Below are positions 33,927 to 43,710 of a stretch of DNA of 64,000 nucleotides, piece after piece. Below the pieces are notes generated by a model. It made no database searches and was not told the DNA's origin. It saw nothing but the letters and a program-made list of their open reading frames with translations. The position numbers were made by a program, and so were the translations under genes. The stretch is from NCBI GenBank assembly GCA_012032775.1, contig JAAUQO010000001.1, forward strand, positions 31,863 through 95,862, read 5' to 3'. Numbering within the stretch: position 1 is the stretch's first letter; every line of letters begins with the position of its first letter. Origin of the DNA: Oscillochloris sp. (GTDB taxonomy: Bacteria > Chloroflexota > Chloroflexia > Chloroflexales > Chloroflexaceae).

Positions 33927-34714
33927 ATGATAAACCTTTTCGTCGCGCCCGGTGCAGCATACTTCAGCCTGGCCCTGGCCGGCGCCTTTATGGCTGCGAT
34001 TGGGGTTGTGTGGGCCGGCGCAAACCACAGTTCGCTCACCAAACCTGCGTTATTCTGGAATCTGAGCCGCTCGATGGTCGGGCAGATCGGCGGGATTGTG
34101 CTGGCCGCCATGTTTCTGCTCACCCTCCTCGCCGCCGATGTACGCGGCGCGGGACGTACACTGCTGATTGCAGCGGCGCTCGCAAGTTACCTGGCGTTGG
34201 CAGTCGTTCTGCCGCGCCGGCCACAGGTTCAGCGCGAACGTGAAGCCGCCCAATTGCGCCGGCTCACACCCGGCCTGATCGCCTTTATTCGCGTAGCCCT
34301 TAGCAGTTTCGAGGCGCCGGTCGCGATTATGCAGCGCTACTGCGCCCAGCCAAATTCTCGCCGCGCCATCATGCAAGGTCTGGTTGCCGAAGCCCTGCAT
34401 CTCAGTTCCGAACGCCGTATGCGGCCCTTCGCCGCTCTGGCCGAGGTGGCGCGCAGCCGTGCTTGCCGCGAACTGCGCGATGTGACCGAGGCCCTGGCAA
34501 CTGCCGAAGTGGAAGGCGCTTCGGTTCAGCAGGTGCTTGCGGCCCAGCAAGAGACACTTGAACTGATCCTGCAGAGTGAGTTCAAGCGCATGCTCGCCGG
34601 CGCACGATGTACCTGCTGCTGATGGTTGCGATCAGCCTGGTTGTTGGAATTCTGGTGAATCTGCTTTTTGTAATGACCGGCGGCGGCAGTGCGTTACGTG
34701 TCATTGGCGGTTGA
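33927..34714 (+). CDS. TadC-like inner membrane platform protein (apparent frameshift)
   Basis: About 262 residues after repair. Membrane helices near the N-terminus, then the T2SF-type helical domain (LRRLTPGLIAFIRVALSSFE, RPFAALAEVARSRACREL, EGASVQQVLAAQQETL) and a last membrane helix. As read, the frame stops at 34622 in ARCTCC. Adding one C at 34595 gives FKRMLRRRTMYLLLMVAISL and a normal TadC-like C-terminal helix ending at 34714. The 3' end then overlaps the convergent hydrolase-OsmC gene by 21 bp. Last gene of the Tad-like locus. No prepilin peptidase or obvious Flp pilin gene is nearby. Confidence 0.82.
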
Positions 34715-35929
34715 TTCTTCGGCTATATACAAACTCGTGCGGATGCTGATTTCGGCGTGAAGAGTGCGATGCACCGGACAGCGGTCGGCGATTTCGACCA
34801 GGCGGGCCTGTTGCTCAGCGTCGAGCGGCCCGGTCAACTCCAACACGCGCTCGATCCGGTCGATCGTGCCTTCTTTCGTCTCGCACTCGGCACAATCCAG
34901 GGCGTGGATTTTGCCGTGGCTCAGGCGCACCTTCGCCGCCTCCAACGGCCATTTTTTGCGGTCGGCATACATGCGCAACGTCATCACGGTGCATGCGCCA
35001 AGGGCAGCCAGCAGATAATCGTACGGACCAGGCCCCTGATCGGCGCCGCCGAAACGCAGCGGCTCGTCGGCGATAAAGGCGTGACGCCCGGCGTAGACAT
35101 TGCTGGTGTAACCCTGGCGGCCGATCTCAACTACCACCCCTTCGACTTCGGTGGCCGGCGCCGCAGGTTCCGCCGGTAGGTAGCGATCGGCCCAGGCGGC
35201 GATCATCCCGGCGGCATAGCGCGAATCTTCGGCCCGGCTCAGCAGATGATCGGCATCGTCGAGCGAAAAAAAGCTTTTCGGATGGATCGCCGCCTGATAG
35301 ATCCGCGCCGCATTATCGATCCCAACGGTGGTATCCCGCGGCGAATGCATCACCAGTAGCGGGCGCCGCAGGCTGCGAGTCACCGACTCCATCCGCGTCG
35401 CTTCCAGATCTTCCAGAAACTCCTTGCGGATCGGGAACGGGCGCCCGCCGATCTTCACAATGGCACAGCCCTGAGCTTCGATCTCGGGGCGGGCATGTTC
35501 AAGCAACCGAACCACATGGCTCGGCTCACTCGGCGCCGCGATTGTGACAACGGCGCGGACATCGGGCAGTTGTGCCGCTGCGTGAATCACCGCCGCGCCG
35601 CCGAGCGAATGGCCGATCAACAGGCTTGGCGCCTGATAGGCCGTGGCCAGAAATTCTGCCGCCGCCGTTAGATCGGCGACATTCGAGGCAAAGGTCGTAT
35701 CCTCGAAGTCGCCTTCACTCTCGCCGAGGCCGGTGAAATCAAAGCGCAAAACCGCGATCCCCACTGCGGCCAGCGCCCGGCTGATTGTGTGAACAGCCTT
35801 GAGATTCTTGCCGCAGGTGAAACAATGGGCAAACAAGGCAAATGCGCGGGGCGTGGTTTCGGGCAGTTCCAGCCGCGCCGACAAGTGTACGCCGTGAGCG
35901 CCGGGAAAGGTTAAGGGTATTGTTTGCAT
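34694..35929 (-). CDS. Alpha/beta hydrolase fused to OsmC domain
   Basis: 411 residues. The N-terminal half is an alpha/beta hydrolase (nucleophile elbow IGHSLGG near 112, late Asp/His in SPRDTT and DADHLL). The C-terminal half (about 265-411) is an OsmC/Ohr-type peroxidase domain with both catalytic cysteines: [12 protein letters not shown] and DRCPVHRTL. OsmC enzymes reduce organic hydroperoxides with dihydrolipoyl or thiol donors. The fusion is a known bifunctional arrangement of unsettled role. Start: ATG 35929, one base after the stop of the flavoprotein gene, so the pair is coupled; a dihydrolipoamide-type reductase beside OsmC makes functional sense. Confidence 0.9.
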   Translation of the reverse strand: MQTIPLTFPGAHGVHLSARLELPETTPRAFALFAHCFTCGKNLKAVHTISRALAAVGIAVLRFDFTGLGESEGDFEDTTFASNVADLTAAAEFLATAYQAPSLLIGHSLGGAAVIHAAAQLPDVRAVVTIAAPSEPSHVVRLLEHARPEIEAQGCAIVKIGGRPFPIRKEFLEDLEATRMESVTRSLRRPLLVMHSPRDTTVGIDNAARIYQAAIHPKSFFSLDDADHLLSRAEDSRYAAGMIAAWADRYLPAEPAAPATEVEGVVVEIGRQGYTSNVYAGRHAFIADEPLRFGGADQGPGPYDYLLAALGACTVMTLRMYADRKKWPLEAAKVRLSHGKIHALDCAECETKEGTIDRIERVLELTGPLDAEQQARLVEIADRCPVHRTLHAEISIRTSLYIAEESTANDT

Positions 35930-35930
35930 C

Positions 35931-37310
35931 TTAGATCGTCCCAAATAACGTATTCAGCGCCTCCGCCAGGGTCGGATGGGCGAACACGCCGTCGCGCAAC
36001 GCTGTATACGGCAAGCCGCCCTGCATCGCCAACTGCACCGCACTCATGATCTCGCCGCCTTCGATCCCGAGCATTGTAAAGCCCAGAATCTTCCCATTCT
36101 CCGCATCAACCACCGCCTTCATGATGCCGCGCGGTTCATCAACTTCGAGCGCCCGGGCAACATAGTTCATGGGAATTGCGGCGATGTTGACATTCAGGCC
36201 CTGCTTACGGGCTTCCTCTTCGCTTAGTCCAACCCGCCCAAGTTGCGGATCGATAAAAACGACATAAGGCACCAGGCGATCCTTCGTGGTTTGGGCGCCG
36301 CCTTCAAGTAGGTTGGCTTTCAGAATGCGAAAATCATCGTATGAGATATGGGTAAACGCCGGGCCGCCATTCACATCCCCGACGGCATAAATGCCTGGTA
36401 CGTTGGTTGCTAACCGCTCATCAACCACAATGTTCCCACGCCGGTCGGTCGTGATCCCGGCCGCCGCAAGGTTCAGGCGATCCCCATTGGATGTACGGCC
36501 GGCCGCCACCAGCAGATGCGAGCCTTCAAGTGTCCGTTCGCCGTCGGGGGTAGCGATTGTCAGTTGCACGCTGCCGTCATCGCCGCGCGACACCTGTTTC
36601 GCGGAACTATTCAGCAGCACCTCGATCCCGTCTTCACGCAAGATCGCGGCCACCGCATCGGCGATATCACCATCTTCGCGGGCAAGTAAGCGCTCGCCGC
36701 GCTGGACGATCGTTACCCGACTGCCGAAACGCTGAAACATCTGGCCGAACTCAAGGCCGATATAGCCGCCGCCAAGAACCAGCAGATGTTCGGGTACCTG
36801 ATCCAACTCCATAATCGAGGTTGAATCAAGAAAGGGAACTTCGGCGAGGCCGGGCAGATCAGGAGCCGCAGGCCGGGCGCCGACATTAATCACGACGGTA
36901 TCGGCCCGCAACTCACGATTGCCGCCGCTATTCAGCTTGACACTGATTGTTTCGGCGCTCAAAAAACGCGCCTCGCCGCGAATGAGCTCAACGCCGCCCT
37001 GCTCAATCCGCCGTTCGCTACCACCTCGCCAGACATTCACAATCTCGCGCTTGCGCCGGCGCACAACCTCAAGATCAACATGCACCGGGCCGGTATGCAC
37101 ACCATAATCGGCGGCACGCCGCGCCAGGTAGGCAACCCGAGCACTGGCGACCATGGTTTTGGTTGGTGTACAGCCCTCGTTGACACAGGTGCCGCCGACG
37201 TGGTTTGCTTCAACGATTGCCGTCTTGCGGCCGGCTGCGGCAAAGGCCGTTGCCAACGGTACACCGGCCTGCCCGGCGCCAATCACGATCAGATCATACT
37301 GCTCGGACAT
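35931..37310 (-). CDS. FAD-dependent pyridine nucleotide-disulfide oxidoreductase (MerA/RclA/Lpd-like)
   Basis: 459 residues. Seen: FAD site [15 protein letters not shown], redox disulfide [16 protein letters not shown](P) site [13 protein letters not shown], second FAD site [14 protein letters not shown], and C-terminal dimer motif [13 protein letters not shown]. It lacks an N-terminal HMA domain and the C-terminal Cys pair of mercuric reductase; the pattern is closer to RclA-like and uncharacterised MerA-like enzymes than to the Lpd of dehydrogenase complexes. Probably a thiol or oxidant-stress reductase working with the OsmC fusion downstream. SD GAGGAG upstream of ATG 37310. Confidence 0.88.
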   Translation of the reverse strand: MSEQYDLIVIGAGQAGVPLATAFAAAGRKTAIVEANHVGGTCVNEGCTPTKTMVASARVAYLARRAADYGVHTGPVHVDLEVVRRRKREIVNVWRGGSERRIEQGGVELIRGEARFLSAETISVKLNSGGNRELRADTVVINVGARPAAPDLPGLAEVPFLDSTSIMELDQVPEHLLVLGGGYIGLEFGQMFQRFGSRVTIVQRGERLLAREDGDIADAVAAILREDGIEVLLNSSAKQVSRGDDGSVQLTIATPDGERTLEGSHLLVAAGRTSNGDRLNLAAAGITTDRRGNIVVDERLATNVPGIYAVGDVNGGPAFTHISYDDFRILKANLLEGGAQTTKDRLVPYVVFIDPQLGRVGLSEEEARKQGLNVNIAAIPMNYVARALEVDEPRGIMKAVVDAENGKILGFTMLGIEGGEIMSAVQLAMQGGLPYTALRDGVFAHPTLAEALNTLFGTI

Positions 37311-37465
37311 TGTGCTTCTCCTCTTTCAAGAGTGACGAAAACTTCTACCGCATGGTGTGGTCGGCGGGCGATTTGTTACAGCTACTCGTGGTATCGTAAA
37401 GAAGCAACTCACCCCTGCGCACTACCGCGCAATGGTGCATTTCGCATTGATACAAAGGAGCGCAC

Positions 37466-38143
37466 ATGTTCCCTGTACGGGATGAAAATCCGATCCGGAT
37501 TGTGCCGGTGGTGAATAACAGCCTGATCGCGGCCAATATTGGATTGTTTGTGTTGGAGCTCATATTCGGTGAACGCTTTGTTTACACCTTGAGCTTTGTT
37601 CCGCAGGAATTGAGCGATCTGCTGGCCGGCGCAGGCAACTACGGTGTGGTGCTGACGCTTTTCAGCGCAATGTTCTTACACGCCAGCTTCGGCCACATTA
37701 TCGGCAATCTATTGTTCTTGTGGATCTTCGGCGACAACATCGAAGAACGCCTGGGCAGCACACGCTACCTGATCTTCTACCTGTTATGCGGGATTCTGGC
37801 TTCGCTGGTGCAATGGTGGATCGACCCGCAATCGACGATCCCGAATCTCGGCGCGAGCGGTGCGATCTCAGGGGTGCTGGGGGCGTATGTATTGCTCTTC
37901 CCAACCACGGCGATCCGCCTGTTTGTCTGGCCGTTCTCGATCTTTATCGGCACCTTCGCGCTGCCGGCCTTCTTGTGGATCGGGGTCTGGTTTGTGATGC
38001 AACTCTTCTCGGGGATCGATCAACTGGGGCAAATGGCGCAGGGCGGCGTCGCATTCTGGGCGCATATCGGCGGATTCGTGGCCGGTGTTGCATTACTGCT
38101 GGTATTACGGCCGCAAAGACGCCAACAACGCTGGCGCTACTAA
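37466..38143 (+). CDS. Rhomboid-family intramembrane serine protease
   Basis: 225 residues with about six membrane segments. Catalytic serine in GASGAISGVLGAY (about 132) and catalytic histidine in AHIGGFVAG (about 196); the N-loop HxxxN is present as HASFGHIIGNLLFLW. It would cleave transmembrane substrates within the membrane. Start: ATG 37466, AAAGGAG 6 nt upstream. Divergent from the flavoprotein operon and convergent with the STAS gene. Substrate unknown. Confidence 0.92.
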   Translation: MFPVRDENPIRIVPVVNNSLIAANIGLFVLELIFGERFVYTLSFVPQELSDLLAGAGNYGVVLTLFSAMFLHASFGHIIGNLLFLWIFGDNIEERLGSTRYLIFYLLCGILASLVQWWIDPQSTIPNLGASGAISGVLGAYVLLFPTTAIRLFVWPFSIFIGTFALPAFLWIGVWFVMQLFSGIDQLGQMAQGGVAFWAHIGGFVAGVALLLVLRPQRRQQRWRY

Positions 38144-38161
38144 CGGAAAGACAAAAGGAAA

Positions 38162-38187
38162 AGCCGGGCAAGGAGCATTGCCCGGCT
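38162..38187. terminator. Hairpin between rhomboid and STAS genes
   Basis: Perfect 10-bp stem AGCCGGGCAA with its complement, 6-nt loop, between convergent genes. No T-run follows, so weak evidence for factor-independent termination. Confidence 0.6.
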
Positions 38188-38220
38188 GTGTCCTGTATCC
38201 TGTTGCCTGTATCCTAACCT
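38186..38220 (-). repeat. Heptad repeats CTGTATC overlapping the STAS stop codon
   Basis: Five in-register heptads on the plus strand: CTGTGTC, CTGTATC, CTGTTGC, CTGTATC, CTAACCT. The last contains the complement of the STAS stop codon. The words CTGTGTC and CTGTATC recur (reverse complement) at 62661-62674. Confidence 0.7.
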
Positions 38221-38546
38221 TTGTACGCGGCCAGTGCCGACTCGCGGTCGGGGTAGATCTTGAAGAGCGTATCGAAGCGGCTCTTGCGGAAGATCTCAGC
38301 GATTTGCGGCTGCAAGCCGCTCAGACGCAGATCACCGCCAAGCGGCTGGATCGCCTTCAGATTACTCAGCAGCATCCGAAGTGCCAGACTGGCAACAAAA
38401 TTCACCTGGCTCATATCGGCCAGCACCTTGCCTTTGTGGGTGCTGACGGTCTCGGCGAGCTTGCTTTCGATGGCGGCTACCCCGACAGCATCGAGGCGCT
38501 GGGGCAACTCGATCACGAGCACATCATCAATCTGCTCTACGTTCAC
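38214..38546 (-). CDS. STAS-domain anti-sigma factor antagonist (RsbV/SpoIIAA-like)
   Basis: 110 residues, a single STAS domain. The phosphorylatable serine position is kept in NFVASLALRMLL (about 52), in the VASLALR form rather than the classic DSSG. In partner switching the unphosphorylated form binds an RsbW-like kinase and frees its target, and a PP2C phosphatase reactivates it. Both partners are encoded just upstream on the same strand, in order RsbW-like, cNMP-PP2C, STAS. Start: ATG 38546. Confidence 0.9.
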   Translation of the reverse strand: MNVEQIDDVLVIELPQRLDAVGVAAIESKLAETVSTHKGKVLADMSQVNFVASLALRMLLSNLKAIQPLGGDLRLSGLQPQIAEIFRKSRFDTLFKIYPDRESALAAYKG

Positions 38547-38626
38547 GCCGAAGGCCCCTTTCCACAGCTATGATCACACCGGCAGCGAGCGACTGTATCG
38601 CGCTTTATTATAGCATGCCGCACAAC

Positions 38627-39896
38627 CTATGTCCGCCGTTGCAGCACCAGCAACGTCATATCGTCGGCTTGCGGCGCACCGGCGGCATATTCATCAACCT
38701 CCGCGATCAAATTCGTTACCATATCCTGGGCCGGCAGCAGCGCCTTGCTCCGCAGATCGGCATGAAATCGATCGTCGTTGTAGGGTTCGCCGGCCTTGTT
38801 CATGGCCTCGGTGATGCCGTCGGAGAACGCGATGAGTTGTTCGCCTGGGCCAATTATTGTACGCGAGACATCGTAGTTCTGGCTGGCGATAATGCCGATC
38901 GGCAACGTACCGCCTTCCAGTTCCACAATCTCCCGGCCGTCGGCGCTGATGCGCAGCGGCGGATTATGGCCGGCGTTGACATAGGCCAGTTCGCCGTTGC
39001 CGACATTCAGCACACCATAGAACAGGGTGATAAACATGTCGCTGTCGGCATGCTCGCGGCAAATGTAGTCGTTGGTCATCCAGAGTGCGCCGGTCAGGAT
39101 CGACTCGGCATCGAGAATATCGCCGCCCTGAAAGATCCAGGGCGCAATCGAGGCCGCCCGCAACAACGAGCGCGTCAGGGCCACAAACAGGGCCGCCGTA
39201 ACGCCCTTGCCGCAGGCGTCGGCAACCACCAAGCCGATCTGATCGGCGCCGAGTGGGATAATGTCGTAGAAATCACCACCCACCGCCTGCGCGCCGCGAC
39301 TGTAGGCGGCAACATGCCAACCGGAGGGCTGCGTGATCTCGCGGGCAAAAGGATTGCTGGATGCGCCGCGCCACCGCAAGTTCTTCTTCGATCCGGTTCA
39401 GCCGAATCAATTCCGCCTGCGCCGCTTGCAGCTTGCGGTAGGCGCTGAGCAACTCGGCGTTCTTTTGCTCCAGGTCGGCGATCATGCGCTGGTTGGTGTT
39501 ACGCACCCTGGTGGTGCTGTTTTGCAGCAGATTCATCGCCAGTTCGGGATTTGAGCCGATCAGGATTTTGAAGGCGGATTCATTCAACACCGCCACATGG
39601 CTTTCCACAAGCGCACGCACACTTGCCGAGCGCGGACTACGATCGATCAGCGCCATCTCACCCACCAGATCGCCGCGCGAATAAACCTCTAACTGAAGTT
39701 CGGTTTCAGTGACAAAGGTAAAGACCTCCAGCGATCCATGCAAGATCACATAACACTCATCGCCTATCTCACCTTGCTGAAACAGCATCTCACCGGCATC
39801 CAAACGGCGATCAGCGAGGCTGCCGGCCATTGTGTCGAGCTCGCTATCGGCCAATCCTTCAAAAAGTACGAGATCACGCAGTTGCTCGTAGCGCAT
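38627..39896 (-). CDS. Cyclic-nucleotide-binding PP2C (SpoIIE/RsbU-type) phosphatase (apparent frameshift)
   Basis: About 423 residues when joined. The N-terminal cNMP-binding domain (about 10-125) has the phosphate cassette GEMALIDRSPRSASVRA; a coiled-coil linker (about 130-175) follows, then a SpoIIE-type phosphatase with VGGDFYDI, DACGKGVTAALF, SDGITEAMN and DDMTLLVL metal residues. The frame breaks between 39343 and 39350: restoring one G and one A on the plus strand (one T and one C in the mRNA) gives the usual QQSFLPREITQPSGW. It should dephosphorylate the STAS protein in response to cAMP or cGMP. Start ATG 39896, AAGGAC upstream, 3 bp after the RsbW-like gene. Confidence 0.9.
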
Positions 39897-39899
39897 CGG

Positions 39900-40316
39900 T
39901 TACTGTCCTTTGATCACCGACAACTCATTCCAGCCGGTAACCGGATCGTGGGTGTAAGATAGCTGATCGGCCAGTTCGCGCACAAAGAAAATCCCCAATC
40001 CGCCGACATCGCGATGATGCGGATCATCGCTGCTGAGATCGGGATCGGGATGATCATGCGGATCAAATGGACGGCCGCGATCCTGAATTGCGATCCGCAA
40101 TGTGCCGTCTTCGCAGGCGCATTGTAATCGAATCACATCACGATGTTCGTCGCTGTAGCCGTACTTCACAATATTCGTCGCGATCTCTTCGATCACCAAC
40201 CGTAATAGATACCGCTGATCGTCGGTCAGCGGCAGGCACACTTCGACTTCATCGGTGAAATCCATCAGGGTTGCAATCGACGCCCATTCTCCCGGAACCT
40301 CGATCTGCTGCTCCAT
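39900..40316 (-). CDS. RsbW-like anti-sigma factor / serine kinase (GHKL ATPase)
   Basis: 138 residues. HATPase_c fold: N box EEIATNIVKYGY (about 52), G1 box IQDRGRPFDP (about 85) and G2-like GGLGIFFVREL (about 115). Such kinases phosphorylate STAS proteins and hold a sigma factor or other target. Start: ATG 40316, with GAGG 6 nt upstream; the longer frame is not supported. First gene of the three-gene switch; a TATACT -10-like box lies at 40455-40460 on the minus strand, about 140 nt upstream. No sigma factor gene is adjacent, so the output is unknown. Confidence 0.9.
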   Translation of the reverse strand: MEQQIEVPGEWASIATLMDFTDEVEVCLPLTDDQRYLLRLVIEEIATNIVKYGYSDEHRDVIRLQCACEDGTLRIAIQDRGRPFDPHDHPDPDLSSDDPHHRDVGGLGIFFVRELADQLSYTHDPVTGWNELSVIKGQ

Positions 40317-40602
40317 ACGCGTCCTCATATGCGAAGTCAAAATGTGAAACCGGACAGCGAGATCCGATGCCCTAAAGCGATCTTGCAATTCGACCAGGAG
40401 TGCTTGAATGAGCCGGGGCGAATGCAGAATGTGGTCAAGCGCGCATCTGCGGCGAGTATAGCATGGGCGATGAACCGCAGCAGAAAATGCACGGGTCAAT
40501 AGGCGAAAGCTCGCCTGCGGCAAAGGCTAACGCTCCGTATCTTCCGCCCGCTTGCGACGGTACAGAGTACAGCACATCTATGCCATCGCAGGAGATTCGG
40601 CT
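40317..40602. other. Divergent intergenic region of the two signalling operons
   Basis: About 286 bp. Contains a minus-strand TATACT box (40455-40460) without a clear -35 and a small hairpin GGCGA-AAGC-TCGCC near 40503 on the plus side. No ORF or further element was recognised. Confidence 0.35.
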
Positions 40603-41985
40603 ATGCGTCGTCTGGTATTCCGGCTCGTCTTGGGCATGTGTCTTGGCGCGATCCCCGCTGTCGCAACCGCCCAACAATCCGCCACACCCATCCTCGATCA
40701 GCGCCTATATGAGCGGCAACTCGAATTATTGGTGCATTGCAACGCCGGCAACCCCGATTATCGGCTTCAGGTTGGTAATCGCAACCTTGAGCCTCCGGCG
40801 ATCACGCAGGCAAGCCCGCCGCCCAGTGTGATCTTTCTGATCGAGGAAGGCCCGGCGCTGGATCTACCCGGCACGCCGGCTCGCACCCGCCGGGCCGATG
40901 CCCTGGCGCTGAGCATGATTTTGCTTGAACGGCTGCCGGATCATGCATCGGCAGGAGTTATTTTCTACGATCAGCAGGCCCGCACGCTGAGCGAACCAAC
41001 ATCACCGCCGGCGGCCCATGCGGCGCTGCTACGGGCAACTCCGGCGGTAACTCCGGCCACAATTGCGAGTTTCGGCGCAGCCCTCAGCAACGCACTGGAT
41101 GCTTTCGTTCGCACCCCGGCAGGCCCGCAACTGGTGGTTATTCTGGCAGCGGAACAACTTGATCTGCCTGGCGGTGCGGCGCCGCCGGATCTGCCGTTGC
41201 TCTTGATCGATCTGGCGCAAACCACAACCGAAGCACCCAATCCAATGGCGGAAGCACTGGGGGCGCAGTACCTGGCCTACGGAACCCAGGATCCAACGCA
41301 ACTCAGCAGCCGGCTGGAAGCCGTTGTCCAGGCATTCGACAGCGCGATTACACCGTCGGGCTACCTGCAACTCAGCACCATATTACCCGCAGATCTCGCC
41401 GGCGCACACATGCTGCAACTGAACGGCTGTCAACAGAGCGCCGAAATACGGTTTGATCTGGGCAGCCAAGACACAAATCGCCACTGGATGCTGTTGTTGC
41501 TCGTGCCGTTACCACTCCTTGGCCTCCTGATCCGCCGGCGCTTGCCGAAAGCTGCCACCCCGGCTCGGATACAGCCGCAACTGAGCAGCGGCCCGCGCAC
41601 TGTTACTACGTCGTTTCAGATCATCACCGACACACCCACCGAACGCCACGGCAGCATACCCAATCTCGCCGACGAGCACTACAGTCTGGAGCTTTGGGAC
41701 AGCAACCGCTGTACGAACTATCCGTGCAATGGCCGGCAATGGACGATTGGGCGCAACCAGGGCTGCGACATTCGCATCGACAGTCCGTGGCTGTCGGGGT
41801 TGCATGCGCGGATCGCGGTTACGGCCGGCGGCCTGGAGATCACCGACCTCGATAGTGCGAACGGCACCTTTGTCGGGGCTGAGCGCCGCCGGCTGATCGC
41901 CGACATGCCGGAAGCGATCGAGCCGGGCGAACCGATCGCGTTCGGGCCGCAACTGAGTGCGACGATTCGGCGGGTACATCCATGA
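40603..41985 (+). CDS. Secreted vWA-like / membrane / cytoplasmic FHA-domain protein
   Basis: 460 residues. Signal peptide (MRRLVFRLVLGMCLGA...), an extracytoplasmic vWA-like domain (about 60-235; VIFLIEEGPALDL then SMILLERLP, with an imperfect MIDAS), a single transmembrane helix near 290-308 (MLLLLVPLPLLGLLI), then a cytoplasmic FHA domain (about 375-460) with WTIGRNQGCDIRIDSPWLSGLHARI and LDSANGTFVG; phosphothreonine-binding Arg, Ser and Asn are present. Start: ATG 40603, AGGAG 8 nt upstream. It overlaps the kinase gene by ATGA, so the kinase likely phosphorylates or is recruited to it. Confidence 0.85.
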   Translation: MRRLVFRLVLGMCLGAIPAVATAQQSATPILDQRLYERQLELLVHCNAGNPDYRLQVGNRNLEPPAITQASPPPSVIFLIEEGPALDLPGTPARTRRADALALSMILLERLPDHASAGVIFYDQQARTLSEPTSPPAAHAALLRATPAVTPATIASFGAALSNALDAFVRTPAGPQLVVILAAEQLDLPGGAAPPDLPLLLIDLAQTTTEAPNPMAEALGAQYLAYGTQDPTQLSSRLEAVVQAFDSAITPSGYLQLSTILPADLAGAHMLQLNGCQQSAEIRFDLGSQDTNRHWMLLLLVPLPLLGLLIRRRLPKAATPARIQPQLSSGPRTVTTSFQIITDTPTERHGSIPNLADEHYSLELWDSNRCTNYPCNGRQWTIGRNQGCDIRIDSPWLSGLHARIAVTAGGLEITDLDSANGTFVGAERRRLIADMPEAIEPGEPIAFGPQLSATIRRVHP

Positions 41986-42856
41986 GTACGTCTTTCGCCG
42001 CGATCAATCACCTGCCCGCCGGATTTCAGTTGGGCGACTTCACCCTGATCACACCGATCGGCTACGGCGGGCGCTCGCACGTGTACCTGGCATTGCCGCC
42101 GGGCGGCGGCACAAAGATACGGCGTTGGGCAGCGGCCCGGCTGAGCGTTTCTCGACCAACACCGGAATTGGCGCAACGCTGGCAGTTGGCGGCGATCAAA
42201 ATCGCCGGCCCCGCCGCAATCGGCGATCTGTATGATGAGCATACTGTGCTCCACAGGGTACCGCACGCCTGTGCCGCAGGAACAGTAGCGCTCTACCGGC
42301 GGCGTTACCCACGCCCCGGACGAGATATCGCCATAACGGCGATCAATGGGGCAAGCTTGCACTGGCTGGCGTTGGAATATGTCGCCGGGCCAAGCCTGGC
42401 CGAGATCTTGAACCGCCGCACAGGACAACTTGACGCACAAAAGGCGATCGCCGTGATTGCGCAGCTCGCATGCACGATCGATCAACTCCACCAACACATG
42501 CGGCTTGCCCATCTGGATCTGAAACCGGCGAACATCATCCTGCGCGGCGGCGACTGGAGTAAACCGGTGTTGATCGACTTCGGCACAAGCCAGAATCTCG
42601 GCGCGCTCCAGCGAAAAAGCATCTATGGCACCGAACGCTACATCGCGCCGGAACGGCTTCGCGGCGCCGCGCCAAGCCCTGCCGCCGATATCTACGCCCT
42701 TGGCGTGATCTTAAGCGAGCTACTCGACGCCGATGCACCAACCGCCGCACATGAACTTGCGGCTGCTGCCCGCACCCTCAACCCAACTCAGCGCGTTGCT
42801 GCAATCGCAGCGCCGCCGAATTCCACGTCCAACTCAGGGCCTTATTGGAGCCGTGA
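41982..42856 (+). CDS. Hanks-type Ser/Thr protein kinase (likely frameshift near the C-terminus)
   Basis: Kinase domain with IGYGGRSHVYLA glycine loop, AAIK lysine, catalytic loop HLDLKPANI (Leu replaces the usual Arg, a non-RD form), VLIDFGTSQ and APERL. No transmembrane segment, so cytoplasmic. As read, the frame runs on to 42953 with an unlikely Ser/Cys-rich tail that overlaps the next gene. Adding one C near 42813-42817 gives APAEFHVQLRALLEP and a stop at 42856, a more natural kinase end (about 291 residues); this repair is an inference. Start ATG 41982 overlaps the FHA gene stop. Confidence 0.82.
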
Positions 42857-42916
42857 CAACCTGATCGGGCGAAAGGGTGATGTTTCATGCATGTCAAATG
42901 TCAGCAAGGATGTATC

Positions 42917-43669
42917 ATGCCACGCCACATCTTCCCAATCCTTATGCTTCTGATGCTGCTCAGCGGATGCGGCCCTACAAACACATCCGCGCAGAATCAA
43001 ACTGCCTCTCCAACGCCAACTCCAACGCCGACCGCTGCGGCGAACCCGAACAAAGACTGGTTACGGCGGCGCGATGCAGCACTGGAACGCGCGGCACAAG
43101 GGCCGAACGACCCGGCGGCGCTACGGGATGCGCTGGATCAGGTGATCCTCGGCATCGTCGATGCGCCGCTCGGCCCGACACGAATCGAATTGGCCGCACT
43201 CCACGATCAACTTGTGACTCAGTTGCAAACGGCACTTGCTGATGCACCCGTAGCAGCGCCGATCGTTGCAACAAGCGCAGCGGTCGTAACTGCGCCCAGG
43301 CCACCCAGTGTCGTAACCAGGCCGCAACCTGCCGCGCCGACGCCCGGCACTACCTTCGGCGTCGCCGAGCGACGCAGTTTCGAGGGTAGTGGAGCCGCCG
43401 ACAGCTTCAACTCGTGCATCGACATCCAGGTGATCGGCCGCAATGGTCCACTCGCGGGGGCGGTGATCGGAATCAACAACGGCGACTTGAGCTATCAGAA
43501 TCAGACCGACGGCAACGGCTACAGCGGGCGCTGCGGCCTCGGCCCGTCCACCTGGAGTGTGGTGCTCTTCTGGACGCCTGCCGGCGGCGAGGTGCATAAT
43601 GCGACCACCACCGTGTATCTGAACGGCGCCGCCGAACAACGGGCGGCAATCGTCTTCCAAGAAAAATAA
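42917..43669 (+). CDS. Lipoprotein with C-terminal immunoglobulin-like domain
   Basis: 250 residues. Lipobox LLSGC, then a Thr/Pro-rich linker (SPTPTPTPTAAA), a short helical section (about 45-110), a Pro/Ala linker, and a C-terminal beta domain (about 155-250) with CIDIQVIGRNGPLAGAVIGI and NGDLSYQNQTDGNGYSGRC, like carboxypeptidase-regulatory or Ig-like folds. AAGGA lies 6 nt before ATG 42917. Third gene after the FHA protein and kinase; probably the surface partner of that signalling set. No enzymatic motif is seen. Confidence 0.75.
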   Translation: MPRHIFPILMLLMLLSGCGPTNTSAQNQTASPTPTPTPTAAANPNKDWLRRRDAALERAAQGPNDPAALRDALDQVILGIVDAPLGPTRIELAALHDQLVTQLQTALADAPVAAPIVATSAAVVTAPRPPSVVTRPQPAAPTPGTTFGVAERRSFEGSGAADSFNSCIDIQVIGRNGPLAGAVIGINNGDLSYQNQTDGNGYSGRCGLGPSTWSVVLFWTPAGGEVHNATTTVYLNGAAEQRAAIVFQEK

Positions 43670-43672
43670 GCC

Positions 43673-43709
43673 GGGTACGGAGTTTTAGCTTCGCCAAAAT
43701 CCCGTACCC
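43673..43709. terminator. Bidirectional terminator between lipoprotein and fabZ
   Basis: Arms GGGTACGG (43673-43680) and CCGTACCC (43702-43709) with an inner GTTTT/AAAA pairing. It lies between convergent genes. Confidence 0.65.
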
Positions 43710-43710
43710 T

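Noticed and set aside
35931..37310. Mercuric reductase of a mer operon
   Set aside because: No HMA domain, no C-terminal Cys pair, and no merR, merT or merP nearby.
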